Below, piece after piece: positions 47,501 to 60,102 of a stretch of DNA of 64,000 nucleotides. Position 1 is the first letter of the stretch; the number at the start of each line of letters is the position of its first letter. Below the pieces are notes generated by a model. That model saw only the letters and a list, made by a program, of their open reading frames with translations. It was not told the origin of the DNA and searched no databases. The DNA is taken from contig OX439132.1 in the NCBI GenBank assembly GCA_949318235.1, positions 47,478,771 through 47,542,770 of the forward strand. Direction: 5' to 3'. This stretch comes from Ecdyonurus torrentis. Its lineage: Eukaryota > Arthropoda > Insecta > Ephemeroptera > Heptageniidae. The translations under genes were made by a program, and so were the position numbers.

Positions 47501-48772
47501 TTTCTCAAAGTGCAATAACTTTCTTTGGTCTTAAATATATATATATATATATTTACAAATTAACCTCAGGAGAACCAAACATCAATATTATATTACTTGA
47601 GAGTTATGACTTATTATATTTGAAGTATTATATCACTGTTTAAGAAAAATAATTCAATATATTTTATATACCAATATTCTATAAGACTGTAAATGCGTTA
47701 TTTAAAAAGTGACAAATAAAATTCTATGGTATATGATGCTAAAATGCTCATATATGGCTCACATAAATTAATAGTTTATTTTCTATAATTAAATTCCTTA
47801 CAATAATTTTATTATAATTTTAGTAATTCACAAGTATTAACTAATTTTTCATCAATATATAATTTAATATTATAATTGATAGTAGAAAAAATTATACAAC
47901 ACTCTAAAGCATTATTCACATGACGCGTAAATTTGACGTGCGTCAACGTGTGTCGACGCGCGTTAAAAAGCTGGAACAATGTAAACAAATGGAGCCGGTC
48001 ACATGTAATTTTCAAAAACCATGTGAACGGCTCCATTTGTTTACATTGTTCCAACTTTGTTACGCGCGTTGACGCACGTTGACGCGCGTCAAATTTACGC
48101 GTCATGTGAATAATGCTTAAGTGTTCAGAAGGTTAATAATTAGCAGCATAAATATTTATATGTTTAAAAATTTTATAAATCAAAGCTTTTTCTTTAGATC
48201 ATAATTAATTATTTTTTAAAAACAATAACTAATCATTTTTATTAATAATTATTAGTTTCTTCAATCAATAATTATTATTAAAAATTTCTAACGTTTATTG
48301 TTTTACATTAATTAAAAATTTACTAAATCACGATAGTTAAAATTTAATAATAATCAATAAAGGCTGAAAAGTTCACAATATAATTTTATCATTAGTTTTA
48401 TATCAGTATTCATGATTTTTTTCTATTGATAATCATAGATTCATAGACTTGAGTAAATTTTTATTTAGAAAAATAGATATTTATTCAAGTATTAAAATTT
48501 TAATAACCTTATCAGATATAAATTCTAAAAATTGCATTAATAAATTAATTTAATTTAATCAAAATATATTCAGTATTTTTTATTAAATAAAATTATCAAT
48601 AGTTAAAATCTGTGCCGCGGTGGTTCTTAAAATCATATCTCTAGACTAACATTGAGCCTTACATGATTTTTACTGGGGTAAGCTGAGAGCGCTCGATACA
48701 ACGAGATAGTTACAAGGTAAGAATAGCTTGAAACAACTCTTCACCACACCCCACCAGTTCCGCTACGTCACA
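44531..48772 (+). repeat. 3' LTR, about 4.24 kb
   Basis: Homologous to 32302-35945 along its length, ending GTTCCGCTACGTCACA. It is longer because of extra sequence near 45995-46050 and at 47571-48132. It lacks the hAT MITE found in the truncated LTR, matching the 5' LTR. Confidence 0.9.
47571..48132. repeat. 0.56-kb sequence present only in the 3' LTR, with a hairpin
   Basis: This stretch is absent from the 5' LTR near 35300. It includes a palindrome at about 47901-48124 whose arms share GCATTATTCACATGACGCGT and GGAACAATGTAAACAAATGG. The hairpin has many CGCG and GACGCG motifs, unlike the surrounding AT-rich DNA. It is probably a MITE insertion; exact ends and target duplication were not resolved. 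The 97-codon minus-strand frame here is not a gene. Confidence 0.7.
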
Positions 48773-48884
48773 ATGAAAAGAATAATCAGACTTTATATCA
48801 TGCATGCACCTGTGTGCAATAGCCAATAGGAGTACATAATATTTAGAAAAATAAATGCGTGCAACTTCGAAACATGCAGAAAAC

Positions 48885-49745
48885 ATTCATTCCTGAACAG
48901 TAAATTGAAACAGCGACGCCAGATATTGAGCCATTTTTTTGTCCGCTGCAGACAGTAAGATGTGATGACCCTCCCCAAAAATGAGCAAAATAAGTTCTTT
49001 CTCTCTCTCTCTTTGCATAGCGAGAGCGAGCGAAAGAGCAGCAAAAGAGAGAAGTTGGTAGAAGGACACAGGATTTTTATTCTCTGTTTTGCGTTAAATA
49101 TATCGCAATTGCGATATTGCTATTATTATAATTGTAAAGTCGCATGCCAACAGTAGTTTCTCTCTCTCTCTTCCAAAATTTGCTTTTTTTATCCCTGTTC
49201 GCCGAAGTTCGCTGACTTGAGACAGCGGCTACGCTGTGGTGAGCACCATGTGTATACGGCACCCAGCAGCAGCCAGCCAGACGCTTGCCGCCTGCCCGCT
49301 TCGCTCTTCCCCTCCAATTCTTTCCTTCTTCTCACGCCTTTCTAAGCTCTCCCTTCTTCCCACTTGCCGCTTCCTCGAGCGTTCGCACTCAACACGCGAA
49401 TTCGCCTACATTTAAACAGCCACACCTGAAGAATGACTTGCAATATTTTAAAACAGTTTTTGGATTCTGAAAGTTTAGCTCTTGCTTTCCTCACACAGAA
49501 AATTTTAATTCCGTGGGGTGAGCCCTTGCAGACTTACAGCGATTCTAGCGAACCTTCTTTTAGCCGGAAAGGCCGCTGCTACCTCGCACATTGGGCCTAG
49601 ATGACGTCATGCGTGCCGTGCTTGGGACGGGCTGCACGATACACGCTCTACTGCGGCCACGTCAAACTTGTATTTTTTACTTCTCAACGATCTTATGTAT
49701 CAATATAAATAACAAACTCCAAGTGTTGACACGGGCTTTAAGGCT
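48885..49745 (-). repeat. Inverted copy of the GC-richer module
   Basis: The reverse complement matches 16185-17000, including GCAATATCGCAATTGCGATA, CTCGAGGAAGCGGCAAG and the ACGTGGCCGCAGTAGAGCG block. It lacks the (TTCA)n tail and is more diverged than the two tandem copies are from each other. Confidence 0.8.
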
Positions 49746-50099
49746 GGCTAAGCAGAACGTCCCTGATATATCTACCAAGTGTTTTCTACATCTACATTGT
49801 TTAGTTAGAGTATTATTTATTTATAATAGTGTTCAGGTATTGGTAAGTGATAAAGGATAGAAGTATGATCCTGCTTAAGATTTTTGCATGATTTTGTAAT
49901 AATGGAAGCTGCCACAGGAGCGTGTCACTGATACGCCTCCCAAATGTTCCTAATAAAAACGTTGTATAATATGGTTGGTAATTTCTTATCTCTAGAGATA
50001 ATAATTTTAAATGGTTGATAGGTAGGAAGTATGATAACATTTTAAGTTTATCATTAGTCTGCAACAAATACAGATGCCATATAGGAGAATGTACATGTA
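49746..50099. other. Flank with diverged similarity to 51500-51640
   Basis: Phrases such as GCTGCCA-AGGAG and TTGATAG-TA-GAAGTA recur on the far side of the Tc1-like element, suggesting an old local repeat. No gene is seen. Confidence 0.4.
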
Positions 50100-51457
50100 C
50101 AGCTCTGGCCAAAAGTTTGAGAACGATGTGAAATGCAACCCGCAACACAAATCATGTAAACAAGCAAATTTCCTTTTTCCTGACTATATCACTATAGCGA
50201 TTACGATTATTTATCAAGGCAGCAAGCAAGCAGACGTGCGTCGCTCTCGCTTGCTAACAGCTTGCTTGCTGCATTCACCTTTCTAGCTTTTCAATATTTC
50301 TGATGACTTCAAAATATTTAAGTTTTGTTATGCATGCCTGCTATTTGATATTGTAAAATGTTCAACTTCTTGTTTTTTTGTTAAAATGCAAGGTTTATAT
50401 TATAATATAATATCAATTTTGGTAAAAATTTAATACTTTATTATATATATAGATAGGCCTATATTTTTATCATTTTATTATTATTATTATTATTTTTTTT
50501 GCATTATTTGATTTTTTTAACTAATTAATTAATTTCTACAAATAATCGCATTCCTTTATAATTTGTGTCATTAAATAGTTTGCTATAATTTATTAATTAA
50601 CTAATTATTTATATGAAACAACTTTTATTCTATAATTCAAAAGACGGAAAGGGAAGATTGTTTATGCGGGAGAATAAAAACACAACAAATGATAAAATTA
50701 AATATAAAATCAAATTGTTTGAAATTTAAATATTATAAATAATAAATATGTTAATTAAAGAAATAGTAAAATAATATTTTTTTAATATATAGGCCTATCC
50801 TTTAAATATAAAGTAGCATTAATATCATAAACTGTAATCATATAATTATTGAATATTTGTAATACTTTATAAAAAAAATTAGTTAGCTTAATTATTTATA
50901 TGAAACAACTTTTATTCTATAATTCAAATGACGCAATAAAGGGAAGATTGTTTGTAGGAGAAAAGAGAACAGAAGATAAAATTATATATCAAATCAAATT
51001 GTTTTAAAATTAAATAGTATAAATAATTAATAAATTAATTAAAAAAAGATTAAGTAATAAAATACCTTTTTTTTATAATATGCATTAAATATAAAGTAGC
51101 ATAAACATCGTAAGTTGTAATCATAAATTTATTGAATAATTTTAATAATGTATGAAAAAAAAAAAACTTTTTTTCCTAGCTTCATGTAAGGTAATATAAA
51201 AATAAAACTCAAGAAGACAATATTTTGTGAGTTTCAGAGGTAAAAATAGAAATAGAAATCACCACATTCTGTGTGATTGTTTGATCGAAAAACATGATAA
51301 CAAAACTAGACACAACAGATAGCCAAACTTAAAGGAGGAGGTGAGGGGAAAGATTCACATACTATCGATATAGTCAGGAAAAAAGGAACCTGCATTGATG
51401 ACTCATCTGTTTTGCCCCATCACTTTCATATCGTTCTCAAACTTTTGGCCAGAGCTG
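50100..51457. mobile_element. Tc1-like non-autonomous element, 1358 bp
   Basis: The ends are inverted repeats of about 29 bases starting CAGCTCTGGCCAAAAGTTTG, flanked by TA at 50098-50099 and 51458-51459. The CTGGCCAAAAGTTT end type belongs to the Tc1/mariner superfamily. No transposase frame is present. Inside, a block of about 300 bp is tandemly repeated (near 50575 and 50880; shared AACAACTTTTATTCTATAAT), and a hairpin of GCAAGCAAGC type lies at 50220-50275. Confidence 0.85.
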
Positions 51458-51459
51458 TA

Positions 51460-51870
51460 CGTCTTCTAAACGCCCTCACCACAGACATTGCATTTTTTTA
51501 TAGAATAATAATTTTTAATCTGTGTAGGTAATATTTTAAATAGTTGATAGATATGAAGTAAATAAGATTATTTAAAGACTAAATCATGAGTTTGCAACAA
51601 ATGAGCTGCCATAGGAGAACGTCCCTGATGTGACTTTCATACGACCTTACTAAGGACGTGTCATATTAAGGGTAGTATGATATATATATATTTTTTTTTA
51701 CTTAAATTTGGTGTACCAATAAAAGAAAAGTTTTTCTCACATATGACTTCCAAATGTCCCTTGCAGACGTCCCGAAGACGCGGTAATTTGGGACGGACTT
51801 TACAGACAGCCCTTAACTAGCGTCTTCGGGTCAGATCAAGGGCGTCCTAAAGTCATCCTTTTGTTGACTG
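51460..51870. other. Spacer, no gene seen
   Basis: It contains several GTCCCTGATGTG or GACGTCCC-like phrases but no coding frame. Confidence 0.4.
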
Positions 51871-51876
51871 GACTGT

Positions 51877-54305
<2,429 letters not shown>

Positions 54306-54788
54306 ATATGTATAATATAGTAGTATATTATATATAGTAAAACTGCTATAACTGTGATGAAGTTACTTATAATATAGAAATATATAGTAGAACTACTGTA
54401 ACTGATATGTAGTTAATTATTTTGTAGAAAGATATAGTAAAATTGCTAAAACTGTGATGTACTTAGTCTAATTTAAAAATATTAAGGTTAACTAAAATTA
54501 CTATGTATGGAGTACTAGTTAGAATTAAAAATCTTAATTTTCAATTTTATAGTTTACAAAAATTTATTCACATATATATTTCATTTTCAATTAGTTTTTA
54601 TATCTTAACATAATTTAATGCTATAAAATATAAAAAAGATAGACATATTTTGTAGTAACCATGCAAGTACGCTAGCCTAAAATATATTGCAATGCATAGG
54701 TAATACTTTATAATTTGTAACTAATTATAACATGTGCTATTTAAATATATATTTACAGTTTGTTTTATAAGATCATAATTACAATGTA

Positions 54789-54794
54789 TTTAAT
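54789..54794 (-). terminator. Possible polyadenylation signal of the NACHT-ankyrin gene
   Basis: ATTAAA on the minus strand lies about 38 bases after the stop codon, the common variant of AATAAA. The region from there to 54306 shows no other gene. Confidence 0.4.
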
Positions 54795-54831
54795 ATCTAT
54801 ACAATATCGCAGATATATCTTTGTGTTGGTT

Positions 54832-55442
54832 TTAGTACCTATTATTGTTTAGTTCTCCTCTCACCTCAATGTTACTGTTGTTTTGATTGTCTATCATCCA
54901 TGGTCTTATGTCAATCGTACACACATCTAGTCCAGTTCTACCCTTGTTGTCTGTGATACTGCGATCTGCTCCACGTTGTATCAGATACTGAACACACTGC
55001 AAGCGTGACCGAATGACTGCCTTGTGAAGTGGTGTGTAACCTTCATCGTCTTGACAGTTAAAAAGAGGTGTTCTAACTTCAATACCTTGACTCATCATCT
55101 CAGCTTCATGATCTAACAATGTCTTTCTATTTAGACAATGTCCACAAGATGCTGCCAAGTGCAAGGCTGTACGTCCCCTCTTGTCTGTTTCATATATGTT
55201 GTATTTACCTGTAGCAAGGAGCAATGTCATGAAGTCATTTCGTCTGTTCATTGCTGAGTGCATGAGCACTGTATGACCTAACCAGTCTTTATCATCTAAG
55301 TTTGCTCCATGATCTAGTTGTACAGTCACTACGTCACAATTACCTTTATGTGCAGCTAATATTACCGCTGTTTCATTTCTCCCATTGCGTTGATTGACGT
55401 CTGCTCCATGATCAAGCAGCACTGTTACTACGTCACAGTGAC
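54832..55442 (-). CDS. NACHT-ankyrin gene, last exon with ankyrin repeats
   Basis: The exon starts after the acceptor at 55443 in phase 1 and encodes about 203 codons. Successive ankyrin units are visible: CDVVTVLLDHGADVNQRNG, ETAVILAAHKGNCDVVT, GHTVLMHSAM, GRTALHLAASCGH and GYTPLHKAVIRSRLQCVQYL, followed by RGADRSITDNKGRTGLDVC. A short Asn-rich tail ends the protein. Ankyrin arrays usually bind protein ligands; here they occupy the sensor position of an NLR. No frame break is seen in this exon. Confidence 0.9.
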
Positions 55443-55794
55443 CTATAACATTTAAATATTATTAAGTACACGTAATTAAGAAGTAATATTAGTAAAAACA
55501 TTAGGTATAATACAAAATTGCAACTGATTTGTTTAACATATGTATTTGCAGAAGTACAGTTTCGATGAAATGAATAGTTACCATTTAAAATCGATTTTTT
55601 TTACCACGTTAAATTTCGTTCAATTTTTCAACCTTGTTTATGATTATTCATTAAACTCTATATTCTCAATCACATCTATATTCAAATTCATTGAGTCTAT
55701 ATATTGTGATAGTTGACAAAGACACCACAAGAAGTCACCTGTGATGCACTCAAGTAGACAATCTGGCGGGTAAATATTTTGCTTGCTTGCTCTT

Positions 55795-55826
<32 letters not shown>

Positions 55827-56674
55827 TCTCTTTTTTGTGAGAAATGCTTTCAAGTATTTTTTGATAACAAGTTTCGAACTATTTTCTTACCAAATTGCTG
55901 TCATTACAAATCATATTGATATGAATGATAAAATCAAAATCAAAATTTTAATCTCTTAATTGGGCAAATCGGTAATTCAGCAGTTATTTTGAAACATAAA
56001 AAACATTAAATGCATTTCTTAAAAAAAAGAGAGAGAGAGAATGAGCAAGCAAGCAAAATATTTACCCGCTGGATTGTCTACCTGAGTGCATCACAGGTGA
56101 CTTCTTGTGGTGAATTTATCAAGTATTACAATATATAGACTCAATGAATTTGAATATAGATGTGATTGAGAATATAGAGTTCAATGAATAATCATAAACA
56201 AGGTTGCAAAATTGAACAAAATTTAACGCGGTAGGAAACATCGAGTTTAAATGGTAACTATTCATTTAATCGAAACTGTACACACGGTATAATACAAAAT
56301 GGCGAGTTATTTGTTTAACATATTAGCGTAAGTACATGAGTTATAATGAAATATAGCAACTGATTTCTTTAACATTTAACATAGCATAATTACACAAGGT
56401 ATAATAAAAATTTTTAATCTTTTGATTAACATAATTTATAAGCGTAATAATACAAGAAGTTGACTTATATTTTTCCTAACATGAGCTTAAACTTTCTCAC
56501 TGAACGTTTGCAATATTTTAGAATTTTTATCGATATATTTAAATAAACATGGATATGTCATGAGAACTTGTTTTTGTATGTTTAGCAGCCTTTTTGTCAA
56601 ATTTCTAATAGTTCTTGAATAATCACTTTTAGGCTACTTGAAATATGTGACTTATGTTAGACTATTTTACTTAC
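55443..56674 (-). other. Intron of the NACHT-ankyrin gene, 1232 bp
   Basis: Donor GTAAGT at 56674 and acceptor TTATAG at 55443. Joining them completes an ankyrin repeat in frame at a glycine codon. The intron is mostly occupied by a foldback element. Short direct repeats of GGTATAATA(C)AAAA type lie on both sides of that element. Confidence 0.92.
55554..56281. mobile_element. Foldback MITE inside the intron, 728 bp
   Basis: The arms (55554-55832 and about 56025-56281) are reverse complements with ends GTACAGTTTCGAT. Shared landmarks are AGTCACCTGTGATGCACTCA, or close to it, and ATTCAAATTCATTGAGTCTA. The spacer has CT and GA runs next to each arm. The RERERE frame at 55644-55853 is part of the arm and not a gene. 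Confidence 0.85.
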
Positions 56675-57461
56675 CATAGTAAGCAGCCACGTGCAGTGGT
56701 GTGTCAAGTGTATTAGTCAATATGCTACAATCAGCACCTTGGTCAAGCAGCATAAGCACCATCTCCATGCTGCCATACTTAACAGCAATATGTAGAATTG
56801 TTACTATATCTTTATTATAATCGTTGAAAACATTGAAAAATTTACCAACTTCGTATTTTCTTAATAGCAATTTGTTAATTTGTTTTTTATTTCCTTGTAA
56901 ACATTTGATAATAAACTCTGCAATTTGACAGTTGTCTTCTCTAACTGCAATATCAAATATATCGTTTTTCTGTTTGTTTATATTTAATAAGGGATTATAT
57001 TTGCCAGTTATATTTTTTAAATTCTTTAAAATGGAGAAATTTAAAAATTTTCTTGTTATTGCCATATTATCTGCATACAAAAAATAATCCAGTATGTCTT
57101 GTATTCTACTTAGTATTGATAACTTGTCACTTATAAATTTTGCAAGCAGAAATTCTGCAAATGTGAAATGTATAAATTTTGCTCCATCTACGGTTAAGTT
57201 TGTTATTATTCCTATTTTAACGAGATCGACTACTTCTTCCGAATCACTAAAGTGGTTTTGAACTTCTTTTTTCTCTTGTTCAGTTAGTAAATTTAAATAT
57301 TCATCAGGCAGCAAACTAAATGCAGCAATTAATATGTGACTCTTCATGTTCTTGCTTGCCTTATCCTTAAGATCTCTGTCAAAATGTTCTGCATTTTCAT
57401 TGCGACTTTGCTTTTCTGTTAAGTTTCTATGTATTTTCCTGTAAAAGAACTCCATATACAT
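56675..57461 (-). CDS. NACHT-ankyrin gene, post-NACHT and first ankyrin repeats
   Basis: This holds a helical post-NACHT region (residues about 1-150: SHILIAAFSLLPDEYLNLL; FIHFTFAEFLLAKFI, the latter a common NLR winged-helix-type block), then repeats that become ankyrin: TILHIAVKYGSMEMVLMLL and DTPLHVAAYYG at the end. The exon ends at 56675 in TATG|GTAAGT, a perfect donor, leaving phase 1. Confidence 0.85.
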
Positions 57462-57472
57462 ACCATAAATGT

Positions 57473-58927
57473 CTAAAAATGCTGTTGATGATTGATCAGC
57501 TTTGTAGCTTTGTAATCAAGGTTTAATGCTTCTCTGCATTTTTCTAAATTGATTGTTGCTAACATATTGGTTATTAGGGGAATTCCCATAAACTGAACAA
57601 TGCTTCTACTAAGAGAATTCACACTTAGAATTAATGCTGCAGAAAAGTGACTAATTTTGTCGTTTTTTATAACGCATTCTTTATCTAGTTCATATTGAAA
57701 ATATTTTGTACACATTTCTATGTGCTTTTGTTGACTTGTTGGCAACAATTTCATAGGAAATGCAATCAAATGTTTTTTTATGAAATTTTCCATATTTTCT
57801 CTGCTTGTTAGCCAGAATTTAATGCAACTGTTTCTCAATTTCTGTAGGAAATGCATGCATTCATTTTCATATTTTGGACAAATTTCATCAAAGCCATCAA
57901 CGAAGAATACAACTTTTCTAACACTTAAGAGGTATTTAAAGATCAAATTTTCATTGTTGTCAAGTTTCTCTTCAAAGCACAATTGTTGTATTTCTTCAAC
58001 ATCCAAGTTTCTATTTTTATTGTTAATTGTCTTTAATTTTGAAAATATGTGAATTGTATTCAAATCACAATTTACAACCCAGCAGGTGTGATGTTGCTTC
58101 TTCAGTTTGCTAGCAATCTTGTTAAGAACGGTAGTTTTACCCATACCGGCAGTGTCAATAATAATGTTTGTATTGTTTTCGCTGCCCACTACAATATCTG
58201 CTCCAACACCATTTGTAGTTCTCTTACCGTTTTCTAATGAGCAGATTGTAACATATTTCTCTATATTGTCAACACTGCCTTTTGTTTCTAGCCAAACAAA
58301 ACAGCTTTCCCTCACTTCTAGCCAATGAACATTCTTGTTAGGAAAGATTTCTGATATATTTGCTAATAGTTTTCTAATTTTTAAATCTGATTGAGTTAAA
58401 TTATAGAACAAACTGCAGTTTGTGTTCAGTTTTACATTTGAAATGTTCACAAAATGGTTTTCATGTTCACCTAAGTCGCTAGGTTGCTGAACTGACACAA
58501 GCAATATATCAGAAGAACCAGGCTCAGCTAATGTTTTAAATATATCACTGCTGACCACAGGTGTACAATGAAATCTACGTTCTATATAACAATACTCAGT
58601 CTCTTCTTTCAGTCCTTTCAATTTCTTACCTATAACAACAGTATCTTGTTTCAGTAGTTTTTCCACAATTTCACTTCTCACAACGTTGCTAGTATCTTCT
58701 TTGTTTATTAAGTCTCTAAGTGGCACTTCATTGCCTTGAAACATTATTTTGAGTTCAAGAATGAAATTTTGTGTTTCCCTTGTAAGTGAGTTGAATTGGA
58801 ATTTGTAATAAATATTCTTGCAGGTTTGTGGGACAACGTGTTTTGATGTATTAGGAATTAGGAAAACAGCACGTTTTTTTTTATTCGTTTCAACAATTTC
58901 TTCTATTTTATTAATATTTAAACACAT
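57473..58927 (-). CDS. NACHT-ankyrin gene, NACHT NTPase piece
   Basis: In this 484-codon piece residues 1-240 are a mixed region ahead of the NTPase. NACHT follows: Walker A DTAGMGKTT (258-266), Walker B VVFFVDGFDE (339-348) with the double acidic end typical of NACHT, and a sensor-1-like LTSRE (373-377). The P-loop Lys and the Asp/Glu pair are intact. The piece runs out of frame near 57485, and coding sense continues one base back into the next piece. NACHT proteins bind ATP and oligomerise on sensing a ligand. Confidence 0.88.
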   Translation of the reverse strand: MCLNINKIEEIVETNKKKRAVFLIPNTSKHVVPQTCKNIYYKFQFNSLTRETQNFILELKIMFQGNEVPLRDLINKEDTSNVVRSEIVEKLLKQDTVVIGKKLKGLKEETEYCYIERRFHCTPVVSSDIFKTLAEPGSSDILLVSVQQPSDLGEHENHFVNISNVKLNTNCSLFYNLTQSDLKIRKLLANISEIFPNKNVHWLEVRESCFVWLETKGSVDNIEKYVTICSLENGKRTTNGVGADIVVGSENNTNIIIDTAGMGKTTVLNKIASKLKKQHHTCWVVNCDLNTIHIFSKLKTINNKNRNLDVEEIQQLCFEEKLDNNENLIFKYLLSVRKVVFFVDGFDEICPKYENECMHFLQKLRNSCIKFWLTSRENMENFIKKHLIAFPMKLLPTSQQKHIEMCTKYFQYELDKECVIKNDKISHFSAALILSVNSLSRSIVQFMGIPLITNMLATINLEKCREALNLDYKATKLINHQQHF

Positions 58928-59454
58928 TGAGACCCTATATTGCTACAATCTATGATAATCATGTCCAGGCAAAAGTTAAACAAGTTCAAGGTTTTCCCTA
59001 AATCTTGTGACTTCACAAACATATGATTGCCTAAATTATTTACTCTCTCATTGCTACTGAATTTTATTTCATTGTACACTTCTAGTAAAGCTAACAAGGT
59101 AGGATTATCTCCTGTGTTGATAACAAGTAGTGAATTGTTAATAATTATTGTAAACATTTCTGACTTTGAGTTATTATAATTTCTTGCTAAATGTTCCAAC
59201 TTGTTTTCAAAAGATAAACGTGGCAGTTCCTTTAATGCAAATTCAAACAGTAAGTTAACAAATTTGGTCTCTGTGTAGTAGGCTTTATCTGTGCTCTTAT
59301 CAAATCTTTCGTGTACCTTGCTTTCAGTTCTTTCAGTTAAATTTTGTTCCCTTACTTTGTTTTCAAAATTTTCTTCTAAATACCATTCACTAATTTTTCT
59401 ATATAAAATTGCAAACAACTTTTCAAGAACATGCTGATCCTGTTTGCCGATCAA
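58918..59454 (-). CDS. NACHT-ankyrin gene, helical linker piece
   Basis: 178 codons, predominantly helical and charged (VLEKLFAILYRKISEWYLEE, KFVNLLFEFALKELPRL), with a strand-rich end (FTIIINNSLLVINTGDN; LDMIIIDCSNIG). No named domain is recognised. It bridges the N-terminal domain to the NACHT piece and ends at a break near 58925. Confidence 0.65.
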   Translation of the reverse strand: MIGKQDQHVLEKLFAILYRKISEWYLEENFENKVREQNLTERTESKVHERFDKSTDKAYYTETKFVNLLFEFALKELPRLSFENKLEHLARNYNNSKSEMFTIIINNSLLVINTGDNPTLLALLEVYNEIKFSSNERVNNLGNHMFVKSQDLGKTLNLFNFCLDMIIIDCSNIGSQCV

Positions 59455-59800
59455 TTTCCGAGATCTTCTCGCAGTTTAATGTCTAAGTCACTTACAGAAC
59501 ACTGACTGGACACAAAACATACTTTGTTCAGAAAATCACGATCATTTTCAAGAGAAGTTAAAAGTTTTTCGTTTCCAGTTTCACTGAAACGTTTTGCACA
59601 ATTTTTAACGTCACTAGTATTAAACAATTTACACACAATATCTTGCGGAGACATGTCACACCACTGAACATCTGGGTCGCTGTCCTCAATCTTAGCTGTT
59701 GTGACAAATAACAATTTAAAGTCTCTGTCACTTGAAATTAGAGATCCTGTTTTTATGTCATTTCGATACTTGCTAAGTTTGAAAGGTTCCTTAGGTTTAT
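59451..59800 (-). CDS. NACHT-ankyrin gene, N-terminal domain continuation
   Basis: The frame is open from about 59800. It includes SDRDFKLLFVTTAKI (a strand followed by an acidic loop), QWCDMSPQDIVCKLFN and DFLNKVCFVSSQCSVSDLD. It probably completes the nuclease-like domain and begins the helical linker. It ends out of frame at 59451, where the following piece takes over. Confidence 0.65.
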
Positions 59801-59995
59801 TTTAGATTTCTTATCTGATCTCTCACCTATTAAAGCATGATTATTATTCGTAATTTTATTTTGAGAAGTAAAATGTTTTGCTTGCACACAAAACACAGTT
59901 TTAGTTTTGTCTAGTAATTCACAGTCTGCAATTAGGTCATCAAAATTTCCAAAACCATCTGCGTTGGAAACTAACTTAAAACTGACTTGATTCAT
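59753..59995 (-). CDS. NACHT-ankyrin gene, D...QxK domain piece
   Basis: This 80-codon piece contains FGNFDDLIADCE and, 15-20 residues on, VFCVQAKH. An acidic motif followed by a hydrophobic strand ending in [E/Q]xK is the pattern of the PD-(D/E)XK nuclease fold, including DUF4297-type effector domains. With a D, a Q in place of E, and a K, catalysis is possible but unproven. The last codons (from about 59800) are out of frame; coding sense continues in the next frame. Confidence 0.65.
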   Translation of the reverse strand: MNQVSFKLVSNADGFGNFDDLIADCELLDKTKTVFCVQAKHFTSQNKITNNNHALIGERSDKKSKINLRNLSNLASIEMT

Positions 59996-60102
59996 GCTCG
60001 AATCATAAATAACAATATTAACTTTATTTCATACGTGAAGCCTTGAGCCCCTCCAACAGTTCCTTTACGTTTTTGTACATTACTAAGTAGATCTGAATCC
60101 AT
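59996..60102 (-). CDS. NACHT-ankyrin gene, N-terminal piece
   Basis: From ATG 60102 the frame gives 35 codons including KGTVGGAQGFTYEIKL and a hydrophobic LILLFMIRA. It stops at a TGA where the next piece continues one base back. The short hydrophobic run is probably a buried strand or helix of the N-terminal domain and not a membrane anchor. No signal peptide is seen, so a cytosolic protein is expected. Confidence 0.6.

Larger units (their letters stand above)
32302..48772 (+). mobile_element. Ty3/gypsy-class LTR retrotransposon, about 16.5 kb, degenerate
   Basis: Long direct repeats flank a coding interior ordered gag, protease, reverse transcriptase, RNase H, integrase, ORF3, which is the Ty3/gypsy order with integrase last in pol. 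A primer-binding site follows the 5' LTR and a purine tract precedes the 3' LTR. If the LTRs begin TATAAC, the host bases ATGA occur on both sides (32298-32301 and 48773-48776) as a 4-bp target duplication. If they begin at the preceding TG (32299, 44525), the purine tract abuts the LTR but no duplication is seen. Frameshifts and stops in gag, pol and ORF3 make this copy non-functional as read. Confidence 0.92.
54832..60102 (-). pseudogene. NACHT-ankyrin (NLR/STAND-type) gene with five one-base frame breaks
   Basis: Six coding pieces in consecutive frames plus a last exon form one gene of about 1,340 codons. The order is an N-terminal domain with a D...QxK pattern, a helical linker, a NACHT NTPase, a post-NACHT helical region and about seven ankyrin repeats. 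The start is chosen at ATG 60102, followed by a Gly-rich TVGGAQGFTYEIKL segment characteristic of such genes. One consensus intron (56674-55443) is certain. The five other frame changes, near 59998, 59780, 59455, 58925 and 57485, have no intron-like signals and all correspond to losing one base. Either the gene is a pseudogene or the consensus has deletion errors. The expected role is intracellular ligand sensing with nucleotide-driven assembly; that is family inference. Confidence 0.8.

Noticed and set aside
59760..59845. A 37-bp intron (GTGAGA...CCTAAG) explaining the frame break near 59780
   Set aside because: It is shorter than known functional spliceosomal introns in animals, and the other four breaks show no such signals; a one-base loss is simpler.
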